From: Grifola frondosa
Taxonomy: Eukaryota; Basidiomycota; Agaricomycetes; Polyporales; Grifolaceae
Reading direction: 5' to 3'
Assembly: GCA_001683735.1 (NCBI GenBank)
Contig: LUGG01000010.1
Coordinates: 434,001-498,000 of the forward strand
DNA length: 64,000 bases
In this document: positions 21,723 to 33,797 of the stretch, one piece after another
How positions within the stretch are numbered: the first letter of the stretch is position 1
How the letters are laid out: each line of letters begins with the position of its first letter
Notes under the pieces: generated by a model
Database searches by the model: none
Told to the model about the DNA's origin: nothing
What the model saw: only the letters and a program-made list of their open reading frames with translations
Translations under genes and position numbers: made by a program

Positions 21723-23493
21723 ATGGCCAACGTCGGCGCCTTGCCTCATACAACGATGGTCCTCACAGGCATCGTCACTGCATATTAGCATTCATATTAT
21801 CTATCATCTGTGGCTCTGCTATTGTCATCTAATGCTTTAAAGCCTCTCTTGTTGTACAATAGCTTCGATTCGACATACCCCCCTGGCTCACGCACCCTAG
21901 TCAAGTCTGTCCACGACAAACTGAAACGCAACGTATTGGTCATGTTCAACAACACTGCCTTGATTGTGTCCATTACAAAAGACATCCATGAAGTTGAAGA
22001 CGTTCAGGCTGGGCCTCGGAGAGAACATCTAGCTCCCGAGCCATGTCTATTGGCTCGTCTCCCTTCTATTGGTCTGTCTTCTTCTCATCGAAACATTTTG
22101 GATACCGACATAGCTCAAGCCTTCTTGCAGCGCGAAGCTGAGCAAATTGCACCGAAGACAGTCGCCGACCAGCTCAAACGGTATAGACACCTTCGCCACC
22201 TACTGTTACAGGAGACGGCCAGCCGGAAGATGTACACGCCTCAGAAACAATAGAGCCAGAACTGCCGAAAAAAGGCGGCGTGAAGTTTACCCTTGCTTCG
22301 ATTATACCCGTTATTTCTCTCTCGAAGTCGATACGTGGTCCGAAGGGGAGTAGCCAGAGCAACAATTCTTGGAAGCCACCACAGGTTAGCACGTATCGGC
22401 AAAGTTACATCTCTCAGTGCTTATGGATGGTGTCAAGTCGTATGAAATCCTGCGTGCGATTGAGCGCAAAGACATAATGTTTCTCATGGAAGTTAGGGAT
22501 CGAGCATTTGAGGTTCGTTCATACTATTCTCTATTTCCCCCGTTCAACTGCACATTTGTCTTTTGTAGTGTCTTCTGCAGAGAACTGGTGATGCGACGCC
22601 ACTGCTCCACGCCATGCGTATTGAGAATGTGGACATGGCAATAATTCTGCTAGGTGCTTTTTCTCGATATATCAATCACCTGCAGGATGAAGATATGGCA
22701 TTGCCTGACACCAAGAGGATTCTGAAACTGCTGCGTATGTCGCTTTGTCCCGATTGGACCGTCATATCGAACGTTTGTCTCTTTAGGAACGAATCTGAAG
22801 ATAGCTATCGACTACGGATTGCAGAAATCTCAAAAGGACTTGATGGCTTCCTTCCTGCAAACACTTATCATGAGCGAAGGTGATGCATGGGTAACAGCCC
22901 AGATTTCAGATGTGGCGTTGGCATTGCGAGCAGGGACAACGGGCAAACCTGTCCATAGTGCTGAAGCTGCTGTGAGAAGTTTCGCCACCAGGAATCTAGG
23001 GAAAGCGGATCTCATAGCCTCGTTGGAGGATTAGTGAGTTCGAAGGTCGACTCTTTGCGCCCATTTCATAATTCTTCATGTTAGCATCGCCAATGCAACT
23101 GCTGACTTAGTAATGATGGCCGCTTGGTCCATGACGTTGAAGTCCGTTCGGGGTGAACCGATACCGGTATGATTTATTGCATTCGTCACGAATAGTCAAA
23201 ATTTCTGATGATGTACCATTTTGCTTCAGTCTTGGTACTTTGCTCGAGATGACCGTGTATACAAGGCCTTCGTGGACAGACTTGACAAACACAAATCTGC
23301 CATTGATGGAACGATCGGTCGACGACTTCGGTGGCAACTCAGATCCCTGCGGAAGCACCTGGAAGGGCGCAACACGACCTACCGTGTAAATTATATTGTC
23401 CTCATCTTTCATCTTAGTAGCTCATTTCTCCATCAATTGCAGAGTAGGGTCGAATCACTTGCGAAGGAGCTTGATGAAGGCGACGGGGTGTGA
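21723..23493 (+). CDS. Conserved hypothetical fungal protein, N-terminal membrane segment
   Basis: I do not recognise a named domain. Spliced exons give a continuous protein of about 450 residues with strong coding character. The N-terminus is unclear. An ATG at 21723 gives MANVGALPHTTMVLTGIVTA, then a TAG in frame at 21786, while a hydrophobic helix (ILAFILSIICGSAIVI) lies one frame off. From LKPLLLYNSFDSTYPPGSRT onwards the frame is stable. Clear blocks are VLVMFNNTALIVSITKDIHE, ATPLLHAMRIENVD, MASFLQTLIMSEGDAWVTAQ, RSFATRNLGKADLIASLEDY and ANATADLVMMAAWSMTLKSV. The end is a charged helix with TGA at 23491-23493. A membrane-anchored organellar protein is possible, but nothing specific supports it. 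Confidence 0.7.
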
Positions 23494-23954
23494 GATGCAG
23501 CGGACGATATATGGGCATCTCAGTTGGTGTAAGTTACTGACGGACATTGGATTTAATTAGGACTATGTAACGATATGATATAGTGAGTGGTCCGCAACTA
23601 TGTTCACTTGTATTTTGGTCTGTGTTTCCACATATGTCTCTGCTCATACAAGGTGCCGTCCGGGTCCAAACTCTCCACCCGTTGTAATGGCGTATCATTG
23701 AGCAAACAGCGAATCATCCTTGCAGGCTGGAGCAATTTAGTTCTGTATGGCTATGTCGATTCAGGTCGACTTGCTCGTAAAAGGTGCCATCCGTGCTCAA
23801 ATATACAGCGCGTCTTGTGGCGTATTCTCGAGCACACATTATTCATGTTACCATCGGAGTTATCATCGACCTGTGGACGTTCAATGTCCGTACTTTTGTC
23901 TGGTCCAAATCTATATATTGTAGTCCGTAATCCATAATACTAGTTTGAAACGAA
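23494..23954. other. Convergent intergenic region, no gene recognised
   Basis: About 460 bp between two convergent gene ends. Only a short plus ORF (23587-23937) without recognisable features is present. Confidence 0.45.
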
Positions 23955-24750
23955 TCAGAGGAATAGCTTCATCTTCTTGTACCACATCCACGCATACACG
24001 ACAATCAAACTCAACGTCGCAGGGCCAAGTTCCAATTGAACTATGGCATATATCCATATAGTGGCCAATGGTGGACTCTGATGAAATGTTGATATGCATT
24101 AAGCTGTATGCAAAACGGCAATGGACGCGCCTGTTTCATAACCATTCGCCAATTTGCACGGTTTAGTAGCCAGATAAGCCGGGATCCTGCGAAAGTAGAC
24201 AATAGGAAAAAAGCGGCCTGCATCCTTCTATGCTGTTTGTAGCGACTGGCTGTTGTACTGGTCAATTATCATAACACCGTTGCAAGAGAGGTCTCGTACT
24301 GTAGAATATGAATATCGAGAGGACTTTCAAAGTTCAGAACACTCATCAACCTGCTGCTGAGGTGAGCAACGTACTTGGTACACTAGGAAGCATCCTATCC
24401 ATAAGGTCCCTGTAAGACGGCTCTCTGCCATACTGATAGTGGACCAGACTGTCTCGGGAAGTCGTAAGATCTTTGTTGTAACATACACGGATGAATGAAA
24501 CGTACATCTCCATGAGCAAGAGCAGAGAAGACATGGGTATAATCAATGTAACGGCATTGAAAATCTCATTAGCAAGAATCGACTCTTCTTCTGCCTCTTC
24601 CTCCGCCAGCTGTTCTACCTGCGTCGCCTGAGGTACTTTCTTGAGAATACCCGTGTCATTGATAATGCGCCACTGTTCTTCCTCAGAAATCTCAACAGCC
24701 TGTTCAGAAGAACTAGATGGTTTCGAGTGTCCTTTGCGATTTTTGGCCAT
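23955..24750 (-). CDS. DUF7719-like basidiomycete membrane protein
   Basis: The start MAKNRKGHSKPSSSSEQAVE is followed by EEEQWRIINDTGILKKVPQA and an acidic linker. The first membrane helix is EIFNAVTLIIPMSSLLLLME, continuing across an intron into VHYQYGREPSYRDLMDRMLP. Later comes SRYKQHRRMQAAFFLLSTFA, then GSRLIWLLNRANWRMVMKQ. A third hydrophobic part is PPLATIWIYAIVQLELGPAT, ending in WMWYKKMKLFL with stop at 23955. This order matches my memory of the DUF7719 family of small multi-pass proteins. Function is unknown. The last intron (24130-24078) only keeps frame with a GC donor. The middle splice, before SRYKQ, could not be resolved cleanly. The gene is divergent from the Faf1-like gene with 159 bp between starts. 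Confidence 0.7.
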
Positions 24751-24909
24751 TGAGAGTGGGATAGGCACGAGACGTTCTTAAGTGGTGTACGCTCTCGAGC
24801 GCGGCAAATTGCCACGCGATAGTCCTTCGTTTGGTGATCGACATTTTCTCGATTGAGCCTCAAGCTTGTGCCTGGCTTGCCTACAGCTTTTGCATCGTTG
24901 AGCACCTCA

Positions 24910-26070
24910 ATGGCGGACGACCAGCAGGACCTTTTACGTATTCTTGAGGCTCACGGCCAGCAATTTTTAGAATCGTTTCCTTCCCCAGCATTGAACGGGA
25001 AGAGGAAGACCGAGGAAGAAGAGGGAAAGAAAGAGGGAAAGAGAAAGCGACAGAAAACTGAATTGGACCAGAACAAGTCGGATGAATCCGAAGCAGAGTG
25101 GACGGGATTCGATAGCATTTTGAGCGACGACGAAGTCGGAGAAGAGGAAGAAGATGACCCTGGTGACGGTATGCCCATGCTTGATTCTCGTTCAAGCGTC
25201 ATGGTTTGACCTTAGGCATCGGCAGAAGACGATCAGTTCGTTTATGAGACACATCTACACCAGCCCGATGTTGTTGTTTTCTCGGATGTGCAAGTTGGAT
25301 CGTCCTCGAAATCGGTCAAGGCTCAGATGAAGGCCTTTATGGTGGGTGAGCCCATTCTTCCTACGATGTGTTCCAGCTTACTCACTGGTCATCAAAGAGT
25401 TCCAAAGTCACCAAACTTACACAAGACGTACGAGTCAATCCCTCTAATGGAGGAGTATCGGAAGAAGACGATGATGAATTGTATGTGGTTTTATTACTCG
25501 CAGTTTGAGTATTCCTGACGCTGTTCCGCCAGAACAAATGCACAGAACGATGCGCTGCTTCATCGTTTAGTACATACTCAGATTCTTTCTGGCTCACTCA
25601 AACCGGACTTGGATCTCAAACCTGCACAGCGTAGGAAGGCCCTCGCGGGACGCGTATTGGAGGCGTCTGGTAAGGCTAAATTGGGTAAAGGAGAAAATGC
25701 TGTGCGGTCTGCGGAACGAAATCGTGCGGCGCAGCACGTGCGAGAAGGCATATTAGAGAAGCAGAAGGAGAGAAATCGAAAGGAGTTAGAGGAGGTCAGT
25801 GCTCTGTTTCATGACCAACTGCTTTTTATGTACTCATCATTTCCATGACAGGCAAAACACATGGGGAACTATCATCCGACACTCAAGGGTCTTTTCGATG
25901 CTTCTGCTTCAAAGACTCGAAACAAGAAGAGGGAGAAAGGGCTCAAATTAGGTGTTGGTTCATTCAAAGGAGGTATTCTAAGACTCGGTAGAAACGAAAT
26001 TGAAGCCGCAGAGCGTGGTAGTTTTGGGGGACGTAGTAGAGGTTCTCATAGGAGGGGTGGCAAGAGGTAG
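24910..26070 (+). CDS. FAF1: Faf1/C1orf131-like nucleolar 40S ribosome biogenesis factor
   Basis: Exon 1 (24910-25168) starts MADDQQDLLRILEAHGQQFL and carries a Lys/Glu-rich stretch that looks like a nuclear localisation signal (KRKTEEEEGKKEGKRKRQK). Exon 2 begins at 25226 (EDDQFVYETHLHQPDVVVFS). The C-terminal half contains TNAQNDALLHRLVHTQILSG, then RNRAAQHVREGILEKQKERN and the conserved EEAKHMGNYHPTLKGLF. It ends in a basic SFGGRSRGSHRRGGKR. The VR-x-GI-xxKQKER-x+K-xxEEAK pattern fits the DUF4602 family, to which yeast Faf1 (18S rRNA maturation) and human C1orf131 belong. The call rests on this motif and overall composition. Confidence 0.7.
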
Positions 26071-26215
26071 TTTCCAGCATTCACCCACATATATATTTTA
26101 TGTGTTGTTAGGCAGGCTCAAAACGGAGAGCTATAGTACAACAGCGGGATAAATACGGAATACTGAGGGGTTCAATGAGTCTGTCTGGGTGTTAGCAGAG
26201 TCTGTGTCTTTTCAT

Positions 26216-28078
26216 TCACCGCCTTGTATCATACTCGTCCCTATATGATAGTCCGCTCGAGGAACCACTCGACCTGGAGTCGCCTCTGCACCAATTATAG
26301 TCCCGTTAAATCTACGAGGTTCGGGAGTTTCATCCAAATGCCTTACCCTGTTCTATGGCGCCTATGATGATCCCTGCGGAGGGCATCTGGAGGCTCATAA
26401 TCGCGATCATATGATCTTGCAGAACGCTCGGAGTATCGGTCGTGGCGAGGACTAGATCTGCCCAATGTATCATTGGAACGACTCCTACGTTGCAGGCTCT
26501 GTCAGCCGTACAGATTGGAGACCAAATAATATTTACTCACCCAGTGGATCGCTGATTGTATGGGTCGATATAGACCACATTCGGGGTATCACGGTGTCGT
26601 CGATGTTCTTCCCTGTCTCGCGACGCATGACTACTAAAGTGATGGTCAGATATCTCCTTCATGCTCATGAGAAAACCAATCATACCGATGGCTTCTGTCT
26701 TCATCATAGTAACCATCGGGGCATAAACACGCGATGAGGCATGCGGATTGCCACGGTTCGACAAATATTCCCTGTTAATAGCTCACGTCAAACTGCGCGA
26801 AGACGATCATGATTGCGAATTTCACCTATCATCGCGTCGGGAAGAGCCACCCCGATGAGCTGACCTGTCTTCGGTAGGACAATAATCATCGGAACGGCTC
26901 CCGATAGATATCTTGTCATCACTGAAGCCAGCTCTACCAGCAGATAATTGTATCTTTTTTTATTCAAAGTGAACATCGTGGAGACTGACCTGCAGATCTC
27001 TCGACCATATTGATCTTGAACAATGACAGGACGTGGCCGTCGTGGCCTGTAATTGCCGCTGAAGTCGCCGACACTGTAGGTCGTGGAGATTTAACACACT
27101 CATTATTAACGTAAAAAGACTCTGTAATACTCACCGCGTGAGCTCGTTACCATCTTCGTCCTCGAAGATGACAGGTGCGCCACCGGGTATGATGTAATAC
27201 TTGTCCTTCTTGCCGTTTTTTCCATGCTCCACAACAACAATGACAGGATATTCCTCGTCCTGTGACTGGTCCTGCCAATGCATAGAAAAATCTCCAGGCT
27301 GAATGCAGCCGATGTATCAGCATGAGAACGTCGGAGGAATTTGATATGAACTAACCCTAGGGATCTCCTCACGATCCCTATTACGTCGTTCGTGATGGTA
27401 AGGTGCAGATTGCATAATATTAGGGCGAATGCCCTCGCGGGGCACGTTATTCACCAGCACCGGTTCATGTCGTGTCTCGTGAACGGTGGCCATCGGCCTC
27501 ATGAGTGGATCATAGAGCGGAGTGCCGTGCGCAGCAGAGGTGGCTGCAGATGCGGCCGGATAAGTCCCATGATCAGCAAATGCCTGCTGCAGGCGGGTAA
27601 GAGAACTCTCGCGCTGTACGAGAGGTACTGGGTCATCGTTCCGCGAAATGATCTCGTGGAAAGACTCTGTGTCGTCACTGGGAGCATGGCGCATGGAGGG
27701 GTGCTCGTCGGGGTATTCCACGACCGTCGCCTGATGAGTTCGGCCCAGGTACAAGTCCTGCATCATGTGAAAATCAGCAACAGCACTTTTTTCTTAAAAG
27801 ACAGAGCAGCAAATGCACCTGATCTTCTCTGCGGTGTGGCTACAAAGATATTCAATATAACCTTTAACAAAAGGACGCCAGCTACGCACCCTTTTACCGC
27901 TGGCTGGCTTCCTCGATAATACTCTGCGCCAGGCAGAGGGCTGTCGAGACTCGCGCCCGCGGTCATCGTATCCATAGTCGTAATACTCTGGTGCGGCATC
28001 ATAACCCTCGTATTGAGCGTAGGCGTCACGACCATGCTCTCTTGAGGAGCGACCGATACTTGGGAACAAGCGAGGCAT
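26216..28078 (-). CDS. Hypothetical basidiomycete protein, low-complexity with PVIV repeats
   Basis: I do not recognise a function. Spliced on the minus strand, the protein starts MPRLFPSIGRSSREHGRDAY and is Tyr/Asp/Arg-rich. After a long first intron comes DLYLGRTHQATVVEYPDEHP. A more ordered core follows: PGDFSMHWQDQSQDEEYPVI, then KDKYYIIPGGAPVIFEDEDG and PRPVIVQDQYGREIC. Two PVI(V/F)xDxxG segments may be degenerate repeats. The rest is Ser/Arg/His-rich, and the best 3' splice gives GGDSRSSGSSSGLSYRDEYD and a stop at 26216. The large charged disordered parts suggest a nuclear or RNA-associated role, but that is only inference. Intron/exon structure is tentative in the last third. Confidence 0.6.
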
Positions 28079-28722
28079 CCCGAGAGGCAACAATCAAAAC
28101 TCAAGTTAGAGGAAGGTAGACAGATGCCCGCAGGGGTCTGAGAGATGGAAGTCAAGGTCAAGTAGCGGGCGTTAGGGGTACTGCAGTCTTGTTATCAGTT
28201 TGTCGACGCATGCATAAGCCACAAATAATCCACCAAGGCGTCTTGGCGGACATCGTGGAGGGCATGCGGATGCCGTGTTGAAGAAGTCGTGTCTGAGAAG
28301 AGCACAGGTGGTGCCGTAGATGCGTGTTTAGGCTTCCCGCAAGCCAAAATTGAGATATGATGATGCGGCTACTTTGCGGCCGGTTCTCAGTATGAATATC
28401 TATGAGCGCTTCGTGGCTCGAGAATAAATAGCTGATGCATCTGCATGTCAACACGCTTTCCGTGAGAAGATTCGACCATGCTGTATCGGTTGGCTTCCAC
28501 ACCAGATGCTGGGAAATGAACGGAAGCAAGGCCTACAGGCTTTTCACTTGTTCGTTTCGCTCGAGATCTGACTTTTGGTGTGAAGGAATACTACATTCTG
28601 TATGCAAGCAGGCATTCACTGCAAAAATTATCGATGTACAATACCCTAGCATTCCTATGAGTCCAGGAAGGAAGCTGAATTGAATTTGAACTTACGTCCG
28701 ACCCAGCCAGCGAAGGCGTAAC
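28079..28722. other. Intergenic region, no gene recognised
   Basis: About 640 bp between two minus-strand genes. It serves as the promoter of the 26.2-28.1 kb gene and the 3' region of the next. ORF 28158-28529 on minus has no protein-like features. Confidence 0.45.
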
Positions 28723-29913
28723 CTATATACCACGTGCGTGATTTTCGCTCCAGTGTAGTTGTTTCACCTGAGTCAAGGCTTGTGAGACCTTGCTGATCGC
28801 GTCAGCCGTTTGCCCAATCGAGGATACATCCACAACGGGGGCGCTTGCAAGGTACTTCAAGCGACCAGACAGTGTATAAAGGCTCAGCTCCAGCGACTGA
28901 GCAGAAACTCCAAGCGCAGATGAAGTCGAAGACGTTGCAGGCTATTCAAACAATATGAATGCGTGCAAAGGATGTCATAGCAAAGAACACGTACTGGGAG
29001 CATCATTGGAACCTCAGAGGCGAGATAGGGATGAGTCTGATATGAATGCATGGGCTAAGGAGCAAACGAATCAATTTGTGTCGCGGACAATTAGACCATG
29101 TAGATGTACTGGTGTCTCAGGTTTTTCTATAGCCTTTTCCTTTCCCTTGCTAGTTAGTACAGCTCTTGAACCAGATGAAACTGCTGGTCTCGACTGTGTA
29201 ACATGGCTGAGTTGGTGGGATTCAGGCTCAGTAGTCGAGTTAAAAGGAACTAGACGATCCTGGCCTAATGCGTCCTTTCCGTCAACATAGACAGACCCGC
29301 AAATCACGCACTCCTAGGTTATACCTTGTTACTATGTAAAAGATCACTGATGGCTATTCGGCTGACCTTGCGAGGATCCTTCTCCGGTCCCGCCTTAGGT
29401 GGACGAACAAGGGGCACACCATAACAGTCCGTATTTGGACATTCATCAGCTAGCATCGTCCATCCCCTTAACATTCGTCTTCCAATCTCAGCAGATGCGG
29501 TGTCTGATTGCAGACGTCGACGCAGTATTTCTTCTGTGTCCACAGGAAGGGCGAATGTAGGAGAGCTAAGAGCACTGGAGACTTCTGTCGGGGTGTCGAG
29601 GAACGTGATATATGACTACCTGAAGAGACACTCGGAGAAGCCGTGATATCAGGACCTGCGTTAGGCTGTGCACTCTCAGCTTGAAGTGAACTCCCAGGTG
29701 ATGGACTCGAATCGCAATTTGCACAAAAATACGAGTCAGGAGAAGTCGGAGAGCGCATAAGAGGGACTTTGGAACACTTTGCACATATTTTATCTGTCAA
29801 AATCTGAGCAGAAATTGAATCTGTCTGCTACAAGTCAGAGTTTCACGACAACGTACCCAACCCTTGAGCATGTACTCCCCCAACTTCCCAGATACATCGA
29901 CGATTGAGGTCAT
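28723..29913 (-). CDS. p27-autoantigen/SSSCA1 (ZNRD2)-like protein with two zinc fingers
   Basis: The protein begins MTSIVDVSGKLGEYMLKGW (exon 29913-29857) and continues ILTDKICAKCSKVPLMRSP, then DSYFCANCD. This is the Auto_anti-p27 pattern: helix, LLxGW-x-L, CxxC-x-VPLMR, CxxC. After a Ser/Pro linker a second copy follows: IGRRMLRGWTMLADECPNTD, then YGVPLVRPP and, across an intron, ECVICG. The C-terminal exon (PATSSTSSALGVSAQSLELS, then AISKVSQALTQVKQLHW) forms a predicted helix, also seen in fungal members. Human SSSCA1/ZNRD2 has been linked to centromere and mitotic functions; the fungal role is unknown. The gene is divergent from the EDEM gene with 271 bp between starts. Confidence 0.78.
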
Positions 29914-30184
29914 TTTTTGCTACCGAAGCTGAGCAGAAACTAAACGTTGATGAAGACCGTCAGCTGACGAACACAGAAAGCAGAAGGGAAACAAGAACAG
30001 GAGGCATGTTTAGATCTCGTACTGAGACCGTGACGTGACGAGATCGGGAATTCATCACGTGCAGAGCGCGAAATAGTTCCACGTCGATCGTGAATTTCCT
30101 CGGTGGCAGCAAAATCCTGGGGAAGTGCACCCACCACGCTGGCAGTCCTATTTGTCTCGCTCTCAGCGGAACTGACGGCATTAC

Positions 30185-33100
30185 ATGAAGTGGCTCGCGT
30201 CTTGCCCAAGAAGCCTCCTCGCGGTCCTGATAATTGGTCTGGAAGGTCACAATTTGTCTTATGGCCCTGCCAAAGGTCTTGTCGAAGCGAGTGGATGGAC
30301 AACTGCAAGGAAGCTTAGTACAAGGTATGTGATGGTCTCTTCCTATTCACCTTACATGCGCAACGAGAATATGTAGGGAGAAAGCGCGTGATTTGTGGTA
30401 TCACGGTTTCAACAACTACATGAAGTACGGTATGTTAATCTCGCTCCAATACTGACAGGTGCTCTATTAATGTGATGCATCCCTTTCTCTTAGCCTTTCC
30501 CCTGGATGAGGTATGTATGAGAATGCTTTGTCTAGTGCCACAGGCCGAAATTGAATTACGTACAGCTTGCCCCTCTTTCTTGCACCGGTAGAGGTCCAGA
30601 TTGGCATAATCCGTACAGCGCACCATATTATTGTGTATTTTTTCCGACAACTGATTTGTGGTTCTTTCAGCGCTAACTATGCAGCGAACGATGTTGCTGG
30701 CAACTTCTCTGTAACGCTGATAGATGCCCTCGACACATTTGTGGTTCTCAACGATCCCCCAGGATTCGAGCGCGCTGTCCACGATATTATTGATTGGGTT
30801 TCCTTCGATGTGAACACCAAACCCCAGGTGTTCGAAACGAATATCCGAGTACTTGGTGGCCTTCTCTCTGGACACTTATTCGCGAACCAAACAGGACAGC
30901 CATATCATCTGCCCTGGTATCGCGGGGAGCTCCTTGCGCTGGCTCGCGACCTAGGAAACAGATTACTGCCCGCCTTTCAAACTCCTACTGGTCTTCCGTA
31001 TGCTAGGGTGGTTAATCTAAATTGTTATTACTACATAAGAAACTTACTCCGGTACAGCTAAATCTCCGGCATGGTGTCCCCAAAGGCGAATCAATTGAGA
31101 CGTGTGCGTCTGTCAGTACAACTAACAATTGCATATCACAGATCTGTTGTTTAGGCACCGCTGGCGCAGGCTCTCTGATCATTGAGTTCGGTACACTCAG
31201 TCGTTTGACAGGCGACGAGCGTTTTGAAAAAGCCGCATATAAGGCATTCTTTGCGCTCTGGAATCGCAAATCAGACCTTGGCTTAGTAGGCAACACAATC
31301 AGCACGTGGACTGGTGTACGTTCATGTCCAATCGTTAACCCGCGTACTCATTCATTTGAATACCACCGAAAGGCATGGCTTCATCCAGAAGTGAGCGGCG
31401 TCGGTGCAGGGATTGACTCGTTTTATGAATACGCACTGAAGTGGTATATCATGAGCGGTAGGTTAAACTGTTCCTATTACTAGCAACTCTGATTGATAGT
31501 TTGATGTGACTATAGGCGAAGTCGAATTCTTGGACGTCTGGCAGGAAGCATATGCTGCAATAATGCGCTACTCTCGATCACCAGATGGATTTTGGGTATG
31601 TCTATTTGACATGTATCAATACGGTTGCATTGGCTTATGCCTGACAAGTATCGTAATGTGAATATCCACACTGTAAGATCTGATGTACTTGATTAAGACC
31701 TCGCAGACCAACTCATCTCAGATTCAGGGCGATGTTTCCTTCGCAACCTTCGATTCTTTGTCTGCATTCTGGCCGGGCCTACAGGTCTTGGCAGGTGATG
31801 TTGAAAATGCGATAAAGTCTCATTTGATCTGTGAGAATTGCTTCGATTGTCTTATCTATCCTATTGAAACATTAGCATGATTGATAGACTGGAACATCTG
31901 GCGTGGATTTTCTGGATTACCAGAAATATGGGACATGAGCTACCGTCAGGCGACGTCTTTCCAATATCCACTACGACCTGGTGAGGGTTGTTGAACTTGG
32001 ATAGATTTAGCTGCTTATTGAATCAATGCGGAGCAGAGTTTGTAGAATCCACCTGGTACCTCTATCGTGTAAGCATGGTCTATCAAACTGTTTTCGTCCA
32101 ACTTACCTGTTCAGTAGGCGACGCGTGACCCATTTTACTTGGATATAGGATGTACGTTCAATATGCCTTCCTATTACATACCATTGCGAGCTCAATATTT
32201 CGAAGTGCGCATTTTGCATGATATCACAGCTCGCGGAAAAGTGGACTGTGGGATTGCTGGCATTAGCGACCTGCGAACTAATGCCCGCGAGGATCGTATG
32301 GAGTCATTCGTTCTATCTGAAACCTTGAAGGTTTGAGTTCGACGATGACGATTAGTCAGAAACTGACCACAACTCGCCAGTATCTCTACCTGCTATTTGA
32401 TGAAGCCAACCCCATCAACGGCGACGATTCTAACTTCGTTTTCACCACAGAAGGCCATATATTATCTTTAGATCGTAATCGCATCAAGCCGCTATCTTCT
32501 GTTCGCCGCAAGCTACGAAGGGTGGAACATGTTCAATGTCCCGCATACCAGCCTATAATAATTGCGTACGACGATTGGGACTCGGAGAATGGTATGTCTG
32601 GTGGCATCCGCTCCAGACCGGATGTCGATTACGTTAGAGAGCTTATCGGTATTCGTCCTACCGACATTGACATTCAAGCGTGGTCCCCAAGTGGTTGGTG
32701 TGCTATACCGAAGGTGGATCTATACGTGAGCATCCTCGTTTTTTCTTTCTGGATATTATTACCAACACATTGCTATTTCTGTAGTCATACGACTTCGTCT
32801 TATCCGCTGATGGTCAGACTGTCTCAGAGGACCTCCACCCGACAACTGACAAGATTATATCGGTTGCTGATGGGTACGTTTTGCATAATGTGACCGGTAT
32901 TAGGGCACATATCGTTAGTCGTCTCGACGGGAAAGGGTACGATGTGACCAAACGTGAGTAATCACCAATACAAATGGGGGCTTTTGTACTGATGATAGCT
33001 CTAGTCGGACCCTATGCGGTGAAGACCGGACAACTCGTGTACATCAACGATACTGCCCTAACGCTTGCGCCAGTCGCCAGTATGAGTGCTCCAGACGGCC

Positions 33101-33747
33101 GACGAAGCAGGCGTAGTCCAGAAGTCGAACTCCGACTCTATCTCGACTACGTTGACCCGCTATTCCATCTGCAACAGCCTGCGGCGCATGACATGATTAC
33201 TGAAACGATAGTCGTCGCCTCTACCGCGCTATTTGGTGGCGATCCTGCACCCTCCGACCCCGGGGAGAAGATTCTCCCATTCGGACGAGGAGAGGGAACA
33301 CGCGTTGTCCGGGATCACGAGAATCCATATGGATGTGTGCCCTACTCTAAACCGTTCAACATGGATGCTGTTGTTGTACGGCGCGGAGAGTGTACCTTCC
33401 TTGAGAAGCTGGTTCTAGCACAGATTGCAGGGGCCTCCGGCGTGGTCGTTCTTGGTGATGAAGACAATCACATCAATCCTTCCGCAGATGCAGACGAACT
33501 CGCAGCGGTGGGAGATGCGATCAATGATGTTACGATGGTTGTGCTGAGGCGATCAGAAGCAGAGTCACTTGTGGCCTTATTAAGCACCGTAGAAAGGCAT
33601 GGACTAGGGCAGGTCATGCTAGTCGTGGAACCATGGGGAGGGACTCCTGCAGACAACTGGAGGGGTAGTGAAAATGCATCCGGGGACGTCGGTCGTGTAT
33701 TGTATCTAAACGGCCATCCATTGCTCAACACGAGATTACTAGTCTAG
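30185..33747 (+). CDS. EDEM/Mnl1-type alpha-mannosidase-like protein (GH47) with PA domain, ER
   Basis: The protein trims or recognises mannose on misfolded glycoproteins for ER-associated degradation. The N-terminus MKWLASCPRSLLAVLIIGLE is a signal peptide. The GH47 (alpha/alpha)7 fold follows: EKARDLWYHGFNNYMKYAFP, LAPLSCTGRGPDWHNP, NFSVTLIDALDTFVVLND and FETNIRVLGGLLSGHLFA. Next come GTAGAGSLIIEFGTLSRLTG-type sequence and GVGAGIDSFYEYALKWYIMS, the EDEM signature. The block ESFVLSETLK then YLYLLFDEANP closes the domain. A protease-associated (PA) domain lies in the last exon: DAVVVRRGECTFLEKLVLAQ, then GASGVVVLGDEDNH. About fifteen short introns are needed. The stop is at 33745-33747, only 50 bp from the convergent APT1 end. 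Confidence 0.9.
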
Positions 33748-33797
33748 AGATGAGGCTGTATATGTACCTATGAATACAACGTTAGATCGGCGTTCGT

